Positions 1 through 9,584 of a DNA stretch of 64,000 nt are shown here, piece by piece. The notes below the pieces were generated by a model. That model did no database searches. It was given only the letters and a program-made list of their open reading frames with translations, and was not told the DNA's origin. Position numbers and translations under genes: made by a program. How positions within the stretch are numbered: the first letter of the stretch is position 1; each line of letters begins with the position of its first letter. Origin of the DNA: Stomoxys calcitrans. Taxonomy: Eukaryota > Arthropoda > Insecta > Diptera > Muscidae. The DNA lies in assembly GCF_963082655.1 (NCBI RefSeq), contig NC_081553.1, forward strand, positions 206,541,272 to 206,605,271, written 5' to 3'.

Positions 1-705
1 GTAACAATACAGGAACTCGCACACTCAACTCCAATCCTTTCATTGTGTCACTGGAAAATTTAATGACTGCATGCATTCAATCATGAAGGATTTTTTTTAT
101 TTATGCTGTGCAATGGATTTTCATTCGATTAGTATTCGTAAAGTGGGACAATGTCCTTTGGAGTACATTAATAGCCTTAGCAACGCTAATGGGGTACCCA
201 GCCCAAAGTGTAACTGTGTTAACGCGCTGGTGGGCAAATATGTGTGTGCGTTAGCGGCACCCATGACCCTACCAATCAACCACTTAGTCACCCTTTCCAA
301 AACCATTGTTCCCCCCACCCCCCATTCATCACATAATTCATGAAAATATCCTTATCACTCGTTGGAACTTTTGCAGCAGGAGGTGTAAGTTGACTCTGGG
401 TCTATGGGTTGAGAAATTCATTGGTTGCTTGCACAGTCTTACCCCAGCCCAAATGGGGGCTACTCTTGATTGCGAACATGTTTAATTTCCAATCAAAATT
501 GAGTTATCGATAAATTTGTCGTGTGCCATATTTAAGGTGCAAATCGCTTTAATTAACGTCAATGTTGTCACAATCATTGGTATTTTGGTGGGAAAATTTG
601 CACTGTGGTTTGATGGAAAGAAAAATCGTTAAGAAGTTAGAAAACTACAGCCATTGGGAAGAAAATTCTTCAATACCGAAAAAAATATTTTCCAAGCAAA
701 TTTTT
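1..705. other. Unassigned AT-rich flank, no gene seen
   Basis: I see no recognisable coding, RNA or repeat signal. Short open frames (71-343 and 562-813) have low-complexity, unconserved-looking products and are not called. A run of C and T near 309-325 is simple sequence. Confidence 0.5.
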
Positions 706-866
706 GTATCCACCACCATAGGATGGGTGTATACTAATCCAGTTCTTCCGTTTATAACACCTCGATATATTGAAGCTTACCTCCTTGAAATTTTGCACAG
801 ATACTTCTTATGATTGCAGGTTATTGGGCATTGTAAATGGGGCATATTGGTTCAGATATGGATATA

Positions 867-2908
867 TTGGCTTGCCCAAAAAGTAATTGCGGATTTTTTA
901 AAAGAAAGTAAATGCAGTTTTAATAAAACTTTGAATGAACTTTAATCAAATATACTTTTTTTACACTTTTTATACCCACCACCGAAGGATGGGGGTATAT
1001 TCATTTTGTCATTCCGTTTGCAACACATCGAAATATCCATTTCCGACCCTATAAAGTATATATATTCTTGATCAGCGTAAAAATCTAAGACGATCTAGAC
1101 ATGTCCGTCCGTCTGTCCGTCTGTCTGTTGAAATCACGCTACAGTCTTTAAAAATAGAGATATTGAGCTGAAATTTTGCACCGATTCTTTTTTTGTCCAT
1201 AAGCAGGTTAAGTTCGAAGATGGGCTATATCGGACTATATCTTGATATAGCCCCCATATAGACCGATCCGCCGATTTAGGGTCTTAGGCCAATAAAAGCC
1301 ACATTTATTATCCGATTTTGCTGAAATTTGGGGCAGTGCGTTGTCTTACGCCCTTCGATATCCTCCGTTAATATGGCTCAGATCGGTTCAGATTTAGATA
1401 TAGCTGCCATATAAACCGATCCTCCGATTTAGGGTCTTAGGCCCATAAAATCCATATTTATTATCAGATTTTAATGAAATTTAGGACAGTGAGTTGTCTT
1501 AGGCCCTTCGACATTCTCCATCAATATGGCTCAGATCGGTTCAGATTTGGGTATAGCTGCCATATAGACCGATCCTCCAATTTAGGGTCTTAGGCCAATA
1601 AAAGCCACATTTATTATCCGATTTTGCGGAAATTTGGGGCAGTGAGTTGTGTTAGGCCCTTCGATATCCTCCGTTAATATGGCTCAGATCGGTTCAGATT
1701 TAGATATAGCTGCCATATAAACCGATCCTCCGATTTAGGGTCTTAGGCCCATAAAATCTATATTTATTATCCGATTTTAATGAAATTTGGGGCAGTGGTT
1801 TTCTTACGCCCTTCGATATCCTCCGTTAATATGGCTCAGATCGGTTCAGATTTAGATATAGCTGCCATATAAACCGATCCTCCGAAATAGGGTCTTAGGC
1901 CCATAAAATCCATAGTTATTATCCGATTTTAATGAAATTCGGGACAGTGAATTGTGTTAGGCCCATCAACATCCTCCGTGAATTTGGCTCAGATCGGTCC
2001 AGATTTGGATATAGCTGCCATATAGACCGATCCTCCGATTTATGGTGTTAGGCCCATAAAACCCACATTTATTATCCGATTTTGCTAAAATTTGGGACAA
2101 TGAGTTGTGTTAGCTCCTTCGACATCTTTCTTCAATTTAGTCCAGATCGGTTCAGATTTGGATATAGCTGCCATATAGACCGATTTCTTATTTATGGTTT
2201 TGGGCCCATAAAATGCTCATTTATTGTCCGATGTCGCTGAAATTTGGGACAGTAAGTTAGGTTAAGGGCCTTGACATACTTCAGCAATATCGCACAGATC
2301 GGTCCAGATTTGGATATAGCTGCCATATAGACCGATATCTCGATTTAAAGTCTTGGCCCCATAAAAGGCGCATTGTCCAATTTCGCCGAAATTTGGGACA
2401 GTGCTTTGTATTAGGCTCTTCGACATTTTTATGCAACTTGTCCTAAATCCGTCCAGATTTGGATATAGCTGCAATGTAGAGCAATATCTCTATTTAAAGG
2501 CGCATTTATAATCCGATTTCACTGAAGTTTGACATAGTGTCTTATATTAGGCTTTTCGACATCCGTGTCGTATATAATTCAATCGGTTTATTTTTAGATT
2601 TAGCTAGTATACTTATTAGTATTTGGTCCAAATCGGAACCTATTTTGATATAACTGATATGGGACATAAGATATGAAATTTTCACCGAATTTTGATGAAA
2701 GGTGGTTTACATATATACCCGAGGTGGTGGGTATCCAAAGTTCGGCCCGGTCGAACTTAATGCCTTTTTACTTGTTTTCTAAAGCAAGCCAAAAGTAACA
2801 GCTGATAACTGACAGAAGAAAGAATGCAATTACAGAGTCACAAGCCGTGAAAAAATTTGTCAACGCCGACTATATGAAAAATCCGCAATTACTTTTTGGG
2901 CAACCCAA
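867..2908 (+). mobile_element. Mariner-type MITE copy 1, split by a Helentron-like insertion
   Basis: The two parts, 867-970 and 2776-2908, sum to 237 bp, the same length as the intact copies at 25130 and 43239 (238 bp). Terminal inverted repeats start ttggcttgccc and end gggcaacccaa, flanked by TA on both sides (865-866, 2909-2910). The TIR resembles mellifera/cecropia-type mariner ends (the AAAAGTAATTGCGG block). No transposase is encoded. The T-run in the middle has been the target of a complete Helentron-like copy, so this MITE is older than that insertion and younger than the surrounding H1 copy. Confidence 0.92.
971..2775 (+). mobile_element. Complete Helentron/DINE-like element H2 (1805 bp), type I array
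   Basis: Both ends can be placed exactly because the host MITE is known from intact copies: 4 T before and 3 T after the element add up to the 7 T of the empty site, so it begins TATACCCACC and ends TTACTTGT with T|T insertion and no target duplication. Order of parts: 5' end with a short hairpin, a block containing ataaagtatatatattct (about 1050-1068), a GTCC microsatellite near 1100-1130, then about eight central repeats. Repeat starts measured at the gatatagctgcc core lie at 1397, 1551, 1703, 1855, 2008, 2161, 2313 and 2462, a period of 149-154 bp. Near the 3' end, atatacccgaggtggtggg (subterminal inverted repeat) and a ttcggcc/ggtcgaa hairpin precede the terminus. Non-coding. Confidence 0.93.
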
Positions 2909-3051
2909 TAGTTCCCATATAAACCCATCCCTCGATTTAGCTTCTTGAGCCCTTAGAAGCCTACATTTTTGTTCGATATGGCTAAAATTTGAAAAAAAGT
3001 TGTTACTTCGAACATTTATGCCAGGTATCATTTGAATTGGTCTATAATCAG

Positions 3052-4917
3052 ATGTTAGGTAAGGTTGAAAAGAGGGTGCCGCTATTAATCCGCCCCATGC
3101 CACTATGGACATACACCTAAGCCGGTAATCGGCTTGTTGTGCGCTCTAAAAACTATAAAGTAACCTCTAAAAAGAAAATTTTAAGTTAGGAATTCCGTGG
3201 TACTTACAAAATCCTTAATTGTTATCAATGCCACTCCCCTAAGTTGGTTCATGTCTGGTGTTGTGTCTCCACCTAAATACCGGTATCTGTTGAACGCGAA
3301 AGCCAGGCAATGGCAAAGGAAATGCTCCAACGTCTCATCATCTTCCCCTACACATGCTATCACTTGCCGCACCTATTTCGCATAAGTGAGCTCGTAGTGC
3401 TATGTGTCCCGTTATAATAGCAATAGCTATACTGACCTCCTTCTTACTTCCTTTCAGTAATAGCCTCGTCTTTTCACGATCTGGATCCCCCCATAGGATT
3501 TTCGCCGTCCTACCGACCCTTTCGCTGTTCCACAATGTTGCATGCGCATTCGTCGCCCACTCCCTTAACTCAGACGGCGTCGCCCCGAAAGGCTTCGGGT
3601 TAACCAAGTTTATTGATGGCAGTCCTCTGGCCTTAACCGCAAAATCGTCTGCCCTTTCATTTCCCCTACTCCGTAATGGCCCGGCACCCAAACGATGTGG
3701 ATTTTCGCACTTCCTTAACTCGAACTTCGTCGACCCGAAAGACTTCGGGTTAACCAAGTTTATTGACGGCAGTCCTCTGGCATTATCCGCAAAATCGTCT
3801 GCCCTTTCATTTTCCCTACTCCGTAATGGCCCGGCACCCAAACAATGCGGATTTTCCCATCCTCAGAGAAGGCGTTAATCTCCTTCATACACTGCAAGAC
3901 TGTTCGTGACCTTACCGTCCTGGTTGTTATTGCCCTTATGGCAATTTTTCTGTCGGTAAAGATGTTCAGATTCGACGTCCTTGCGTTAGCACCACACCAC
4001 TTCACGCATTCCGTGATAGCCTGGATCTCTGCCTGCGGGACCGTATTATGGTCAGGCTGTCTAAAACCGATGTCAGTCCCTGGGTTTTCAATGTAAACCC
4101 CCAGGCCCACTCTGTCCTCTAGCTTTGATCCATCCGTGTAACATGATCTTCCAGATGGCAATGCTAGGGTTCCATTAATCCAAGACTGTGACACTAGCAG
4201 CTGTGTCTCGCAGTCGACCTCTAGTGTCGTCTCAGGTATCCGATCGGAAAACTCTCCACTTCCTTCCAGGTTTCCTATTGCCGCCTCGATTATACCGCGA
4301 TGATATGAGCTGCTCCAATCCTCAATCCATTCTCCCATCGCCTTAAGTCTCATAGCCGTAGTGGCTGCCTCACACTTAATCCGTATGTCAATGGGTCGGA
4401 TATCTAGAATAATCTGCAGTGCCCTAGGGGGCGTGGTCCTCATCGCTCCGCCTATGCCAAGACAACATGTTTTCTGAGCCTGTTGTATGGTCCTTATGTT
4501 GAACTTTTTCTCCATAGCAGTTCACCAAACTACTGAGGCGTAAGTAAGTAATGACGCTCCTGTAGAGCCAGTGGACTATCCTAGGATTCAGGCCCCATTT
4601 CGAGCCTACGGCTCGTTTACATAGTGCCCAACAGCTGTGAACCTTCTCAGTACGCTCCTGAGTGTGGCACTTCCAATTCAGTTTCCTGTTCAAGACCACA
4701 CCTAAGTAAATCGTTTCGTGGAGGAAACGTGGTGCGTTAAATTCGCCCACCCTTGTCTTCCTCGTGAACAGTCAGATTTCAGTCATCTCTGGGTTAACAT
4801 TGAGACCTTTGGGTCTAGCCCAGTCCTATGCCATATTCAAGCCCCTTCGTCCCTTCTGCATAGCTCGTTCGGATCCTTATCCCCTAGAAGTTATATACCA
4901 TCGTCTGCGTAGCACAC
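3052..4917 (-). pseudogene. Non-LTR retrotransposon relic A1 (I-group, R1/LOA-like): RT thumb, RNase H and 3' end
   Basis: Reading from high to low coordinates, the product runs from the RT thumb (YLGVVLNRKLNWK, WGLNPRIVHWLY) into a linker, then an RNase H domain (CYTDGSK; AEIQAI; IFTDRKIAIRAI; WVPGH) and a C-terminal Cys/His segment (GEDDETLEHFLCHC). The last helix of RNase H is partly duplicated: the segment around ENERADDFA occurs twice, spaced 150 bp (ccggcaccca at 3681 and 3831). Several frameshifts and stops break it. The 3' untranslated tail ends near 3052 in degraded TTAGG-like units on the + strand. The high-coordinate end stops exactly at a SINE that sits in the same site as in relic A2. 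The clade is inferred from domain order and motifs; it could belong to another RNase H-bearing I-group family. Confidence 0.85.
3600..3841 (-). repeat. 150-bp tandem duplication inside the RNase H region of A1
   Basis: The stretch coding for the residues around NERADDFA and LPSINLVNPK occurs twice with a 150-bp offset (landmarks at 3681 and 3831). The two units differ at a few positions. Neither relic A2 nor A3 has the duplication, so it arose in this copy. Confidence 0.8.
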
Positions 4918-5218
4918 CACCGTAGCGCAGAGGTTAGCTTGTCCGCCTATGACGCTGAATGCCTGGGTTCAAATCCTGGTGAGACCATCAGAAAAAATTT
5001 TCAGCGATGGTTTACCCCTCCTAATGTTGGCAACATTTGTGAGGTACTATGCCATGTAAAACTTTTCTCCAAAAAGGTGTCGCACTGCGGCATGCCGTTC
5101 GGACTCGGCTATAAAAAGGAGGCCCCTTATCATTGAGCTTAAACTTGAATCGGACTGCATTCATTGATATGTGAGATGTTTGCCCCTGTTCCTTAAGGGA
5201 ATGTTCATGGGCAAATTT
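4918..5218 (+). mobile_element. tRNA-derived SINE copy S1
   Basis: The head has a Pol III A-box-like segment (gtagcgcagaggttagcttg) and a B box (ggttcaaatcc, 4966-4976), followed by a non-tRNA body containing cactgcggcatgccgttcgg and ctcggctataaaaaggaggc. The family copy at 36134 is complete (309 bp). The 5' flank (tgcgtagcacac) corresponds to the target duplication of that copy, but the matching 3' duplication is absent here and the retrotransposon does not resume. This is a SINE head, not a functional tRNA gene, because the acceptor and anticodon stems do not pair. Confidence 0.85.
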
Positions 5219-5269
5219 CCATTTTTACTCTTATGACGACATTTCAGCTTCGACATGGAATTTTGAGAG

Positions 5270-5696
5270 AAACTTTTTGTACCCAATATCATGCGGTGGG
5301 CTATACTCATTTTGTCAATCCGTTTGCAACACATTAAGACTAGTGTTTTGTCCATACGCAGGTTGAGTTCTTGAACGAGCCAAATTGGACTTTGTATGGA
5401 TATGGCAGCTACATCCATACAAAGTCCCATAGACCCCTCTCCCATTTGGAGTTTTGAACTCTTAAAAGACGCATTACCCCATTACGTTGAAACTTCAAAA
5501 CAGTTGTTGTTGTACTAGGCTTACCGATATCTGGGCAGAAAATTGTCCATAATGAACCATATGACGTAGCCGCCGTATTGACCGATCTGTTGATTTTGGG
5601 TCTAATGTTCATAAAATTCTTATTTCTTACCCAATTTTCCAGAAATGTGGAACAGTGAGAACGGACCGAACATGGTCCTGATCTGACCAAAAGAAG
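5270..5696 (+). mobile_element. Helentron/DINE-like fragment H3
   Basis: A diverged 5' region (gggctatactcattttgtca, gtttgcaacaca) is followed by parts of two degenerate central repeats. No GTCC block or 3' end is present. It carries a perfect 14-bp inverted repeat at 5387-5400 and 5414-5427. The fragment ends where a Tc1/mariner relic begins. Confidence 0.6.
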
Positions 5697-6211
5697 ATTT
5701 AAAAATTCAGAAAAATGCATGAAATCCTTATTTGAATCGATAGGACGGTTCCCGCCTTGTTGAAACCACATTTGATGCAAGTCAAGCTCTTGCATTTTGG
5801 GCAAAAAAAAAGTTGGATATTATCTTATGATGGCGCTCATCATTCACAGTTACGATATGATTGCCATTATCTTTGAAGAAGTACGGTCCAATGATGGCAC
5901 CAGCCCATAAACCACACCAACATGCGGCTTTTTCTGGATGCATTGATAGCTCTTGCAATGCTTCTGGCTGATCTTTACTTCAAAGTCGACATTTCTGCTT
6001 ATTAACCTAAGCATTGAGCCCAAAATATGCTTCGTTGCTGAAGAATGAACTTTCTTAACAGAGCACGCATTTTCATAATAAAATTCAATAATTTGCAAGC
6101 GTTGTTCGTTTGTAAGACGATTCATGGTTAAATTATAGACCAAACTGAAGAAGTTTGACTGTGAAACAAAACCCGTGTTGCCAAAAATATAATATCTAAG
6201 AAATCACCCTT
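5697..6211 (-). pseudogene. Tc1/mariner-superfamily transposase relic 1
   Basis: On the - strand the product starts MNRLTNEQRLQIIEFYYENA (helix-turn-helix type N-terminus) and continues with CSVKKVHSSATK. A later segment has MPKMQELDLHQMWFQQGG, which aligns with the region around the second catalytic Asp, here replaced (QQGG instead of QQDG). Large internal deletions remove most of the ~350-residue protein. The 5' terminal repeat (atcaccctt) is followed by TA at 6212-6213; the opposite end is truncated. A second relic of the same family lies at 7788-8598. The frame is broken and cannot encode active transposase. Confidence 0.75.
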
Positions 6212-7646
6212 TACAAACTTTTTTAATAGCTTTATTCTTGTTTCCGAACCTCTTTCCTTTAGCTTCAATAAAATTTTAGTACTATTATCGCATTTGGGCA
6301 CAATTGGATGTCACTTTCATTCACAGTGCACCATTGAAATTCACTTGGCATGACCAACATGTAAACAGCCATCGGCCAACCAACCAACTATCTAGGCAAG
6401 CTGACTGACTGACTAACTAACTGACTGACGACCATTGTCTTCGTTTACATTGGCGATTATTTCAACACCAACCAATTTTTGTTTGTCTGGCTTTGCGTGT
6501 CGGCTTTACTGCGGTTATTGCACAATTAACAGCGTTGCGAACAGCATTTCAGATATTGACAAAACGAAATTGAAACGAATTTCATCACCTGTTTGATTAA
6601 CCCATGGCCCAGCCCATTCAGTTGGCAAATGACAGTGGGTGGTGGACCTGGCGGATGGGAATAAATACCATAAGACCACACTAAGCCCATCACCATGGTA
6701 ATCTTTTGGTATGGTCAAAGGATTTGAATGATTAAAATTTTCTAAGGAATTTTCTGGAAAACTCCCTGAAATGAAATTGCCAACATTCCTTTGCCATGCG
6801 GTTAGCTGAATAGCTGGCTGGCAAAGTGGCATTTGTATTTGTGGTCGAGATTACCCCTGCTGCTGCCATTAAAGATTTTAATTGATTTCCACTTGGAGGA
6901 ATCTCTCAGTATCGACTTAAAAGTGACAGTTTCTAAGTAGAGCAAGTAGAGCACTATTCAAAAAGCCGTTTGGTAATAATGCTGCTTGTCAACGCCCTGC
7001 CGCCCAACCAATACTGAAATTTTCTCTAACTATGCTTGTAACGAAAATGTTTGCCCATCCCAGTCGTCCAAAGGTCCATCCCACCCGTTTGGATGTCCGC
7101 CTGGCTGTCTATTGGTCTGAGTCTTGCAAAGTTATTTGCCTTTCACTTTTCACATCAACACATTTAAGTTAATATTGAATGTTGTTGGATGCTTGCAGTG
7201 GTGGTAAGCGGCACCATGAATGAAAAGCTGATTTGGCGACCCATTGGCGAACAAATGTTCTTCATAAAATCAATTTATGGTGTCAGAGGGTATTAAAATT
7301 TAATGCCACAGCTTTCTTCCTTGGTGCTATTAATAGGGGCTTGATTGAAATTATTTAAAACTTATGGAGCTACATTGGACGCACACACACACACACACAC
7401 ACACATGTGTCAATGTGTCCTTTATGGCTCTCCATTAAATTATGGAGGTGGTGCTTAAGCTAAGAGCTGTCTAGACTTGAAGGAAAACTCACTTTTAGTG
7501 TTAAGTATGCTTAGGAAAAAATTTAATTACTAATATTTTCATAAATAATTTCGATGCGGTACATACGGAACGATAAGAGACTTCAAAATGGGGAAAAAAG
7601 CAAATATGATTTACTCTTTGTTTAATTGACTTGGCTAAATTTAACA
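6212..7646. other. AT-rich interval without recognised genes
   Basis: No coding or repeat family recognised apart from tetranucleotide runs of ctga/ctaa near 6400-6430 and a CA repeat at 7381-7405. Open frames here, such as 6515-6832 on the - strand, show no domain features. Confidence 0.5.
7381..7405. repeat. (CA)n microsatellite
   Basis: Uninterrupted CA dinucleotides of about 12 units. Confidence 0.95.
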
Positions 7647-7785
7647 AAAAAAAGTAAAAAAGGCATTAAATTCAGCAGGACGCACCATCTAGGACATACA
7701 GAATAGTGGACATTAAGTGTTGCCAGTGCAAACGACCACTTTTTTGTGTTGGTGTAGGGTATACCACAACTGTGACACAGGGTAT
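7647..7785 (-). mobile_element. Possible degraded Helentron-like 3' end
   Basis: The text aaagtaaaaaaggcattaaa and a following ttcagcaggac resemble the reversed 3' end of type I copies (agtaaaaaggcattaagttc). Nothing further of the element is recognisable, so the call is tentative. Confidence 0.35.
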
Positions 7786-7787
7786 TA

Positions 7788-8598
7788 AAGGGTGATATTT
7801 TTTAAGAGCTATGGGGAAGAATACCAAACGAAAAAAAAACTCTTAAAATTCAGAAAATGCATAAAATCTTAAATTGAATCGATAGAACGGTCCATATAAT
7901 TTAATGTTTAATGTTTGGTCCTTATAATTTAATTATCTCAAATGGTCCATCCACTTGTCCAATTTCAGCATACTCTTTCCAATAATATTGTCTTCCAAAG
8001 CGTCCATTGAAGCTGGCTTGTCTGTAAAGACATGAGCTTTAACAAAGCCCCACAAAAAACAACCCAAAGGCGTCCGAACGTGAAATAAAATGTTCACCGA
8101 ACTCGCCCCCCAAATGTCCATTGTTGCGCATGGCACCGTCTTGTTGAAATCACATGTCATGCAAGTTGGATATCATCTCACGATACCGCTCACCATTCAC
8201 AGTTACGTTACGATTTGCATCAACCTTGAAGAAGTACGGCCCAATGATGCCACCAGCCCATAAACCGCACCAACGATATTCTCCATGCATTGGAAGCTTT
8301 TGCAACGCTTCTGGCTGATTTTCCCTCAATAATCGACCATTCTGCTTATTTACGTAACCATTGAGCCAAAAATGAGCTTCATTGTAAATTGGAAGAAGCG
8401 CGCGATAAACTTTCTTAACAGAGCACGCATTTTGATAACAAAAATTCAATAATTTACAAACGTTGTTCGTTTGTAAGACAATTCATGGTTATACTATGGA
8501 CCAAACTGAAGATGTTTGACAGAGAAACAAAACACGAAACGTGCGTGAGCTGTTTAAACCAGTGATGCTAAAAAGATAACAGCTAAAAAATCACCTTT
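7788..8598 (-). pseudogene. Tc1/mariner-superfamily transposase relic 2, with both terminal repeats
   Basis: The element is 811 bp with ends aagggtgat and atcaccttt, flanked by TA (7786-7787 and 8599-8600). The - strand product has CSVKKVYRALLPIY at the N-terminus, then jumps to NEAHFWLNGYVNKQN (around the first catalytic Asp region), WCGLWAGGIIGPYFF, NVTVNGERYREMISN and, in another frame, LGCFLWGFVKAHV, which follows the third catalytic position in this group. The middle of the DNA-binding domain and the region around the second Asp are deleted or altered. Related to relic 1. Non-functional; could only move with an outside transposase. Confidence 0.82.
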
Positions 8599-8600
8599 TA

Positions 8601-8797
8601 GCTCCCATATAAACCAATCAACCAATTAGCTTTCTATGACCCCTAAAAGTTTCAACTATTGACTAGTTTAAAAGAAATTCGGTACGCAAAGTACAGTGGC
8701 CATCAACTAAAACTCTATGTTCCAACTCTTAGCAGAAACCATTGTGGTGGGTTCCCAAGATTCGCCCCCCCCCCAAACTTAGCACGCTTTTACTTGT
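8601..8797 (+). mobile_element. Helentron/DINE-like 3' fragment H5
   Basis: Starts in a central repeat (gctcccatataaacc), includes gtggtgggttcccaagattc and ends acgcttttacttgt, the usual 3' terminus. The hairpin region is replaced by a run of C. The preceding Tc1/mariner relic sits at the position where gatata would precede gctcccatat, which suggests the transposon inserted in or beside this copy. Confidence 0.75.
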
Positions 8798-8924
8798 TAT
8801 TGCTGCGGAGTAGACGCTTCTGCTTTTCTCCCCTTACCTCTCCTTCGTCTGGTACGTTTGCTCTGTATGCCGCACTCTTGACTTCAGTAGCATTTCGAAA
8901 CTTTTCCATGGGTTTCTTGGGACA

Positions 8925-9340
8925 GGTCCGTCCATCCGTCCGTCCGTCCATCCGTCCGTCCATCCGTCCGTCCATCCGTCCGTCCATCCGTCCGTTCATC
9001 CGTCCGTCCATCCGTCCGTCCATTCGTCCGTCCGTCCGTCCGTCCATTCGTCCGTCCGTCCATCCTTCCATCCATCCGTCCGTCCGTCCATCCGTCCGTC
9101 CATCTGTCCGTCCATCCGTCCGTCCATCCGTCCGTCCGTCCATCCTTCCATCCATCCGTCCGTCCGTCCATCCGTCCGTCCGTCCATCCGTCCGTCCGTC
9201 CATCCGTCCGTCCATCTGTCCGTCCATCTGTCCGTCCATCTGTCCGTCCATCTGTCCGTCCATCTGTCCGTCCATCTGTCCGTCCATCTGTCCGTCCATC
9301 CGTCCGTCCGTCCGCCCATCCGTTCGTCTGTCTGTCGAAA
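8925..9340 (+). repeat. GTCC/ATCC tetranucleotide minisatellite, ~0.4 kb
   Basis: Runs of gtcc and atcc, arranged largely as 8- and 12-bp higher-order units (gtccgtccatcc). It occupies the position of the short GTCC microsatellite of Helentron-like copies: the right flank is the usual gtctgtctgtcgaaag followed by the conserved agtaaagctagccgcttgaa block. It yields long repetitive open frames in several reading frames on both strands (for example 8659-9378), which are artefacts of the repeat. Confidence 0.95.
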
Positions 9341-9541
9341 GTACGCTCACTTTTGAAGGAGTAAAGCTAGCCGCTTGAAATTTTACACAAACACTTCTTA
9401 TTAGTGTAGATCGGTTGGGATTGTAAATGGGCCATATTCGTCCATGTTTTGATATAGCTGCCATATAAACCAATCTTGGATCTTGACTTCTTAAGCCACT
9501 AGAGAACGCAATTCTTATCCGATTTGGCTGAAATTTTGCAT
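9341..9541 (+). mobile_element. Helentron/DINE-like fragment H6 downstream of the minisatellite
   Basis: The block after the GTCC array (gctagccgcttgaaatttta), the segment gatatagctgccatataaac and half of a type II central repeat are present. It ends where a gypsy-type pol relic begins. Confidence 0.8.
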
Positions 9542-9584
9542 TTTTTTCGCCTTGGTGGGTGTAAAACGGATATAAAATACCTCA

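Larger units (their letters stand above)
706..3051 (+). mobile_element. Helentron/DINE-like copy H1, outermost host of a three-layer nest
   Basis: A degenerate 5' end (tatccaccaccat) at about 706 is followed by the family's conserved block and the start of a central tandem repeat. The copy is split at 866/2909 by a mariner-type MITE with a TA duplication. Removing the MITE restores gatatagttcccatat, which matches the repeat core found in intact copies (gatatagctcccatat). The element resumes from 2909 with the usual text (ccctcgatttag, cttcttgagccc) and stops near 3051, where the tail of a non-LTR relic begins, so its 3' end is missing. Non-coding; mobilised, if ever, by a Helentron Rep/helicase supplied elsewhere. 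Confidence 0.8.

Noticed and set aside
4921..4990. tRNA gene
   Set aside because: A and B boxes are present, but it is the head of a SINE with a family body; stems do not pair into a tRNA.
8659..9473. Long open frames on both strands with RPSIRPSVRPS or TDGRTDGRMDG repeats
   Set aside because: Direct translation of the GTCC/ATCC minisatellite; open in several frames at once.
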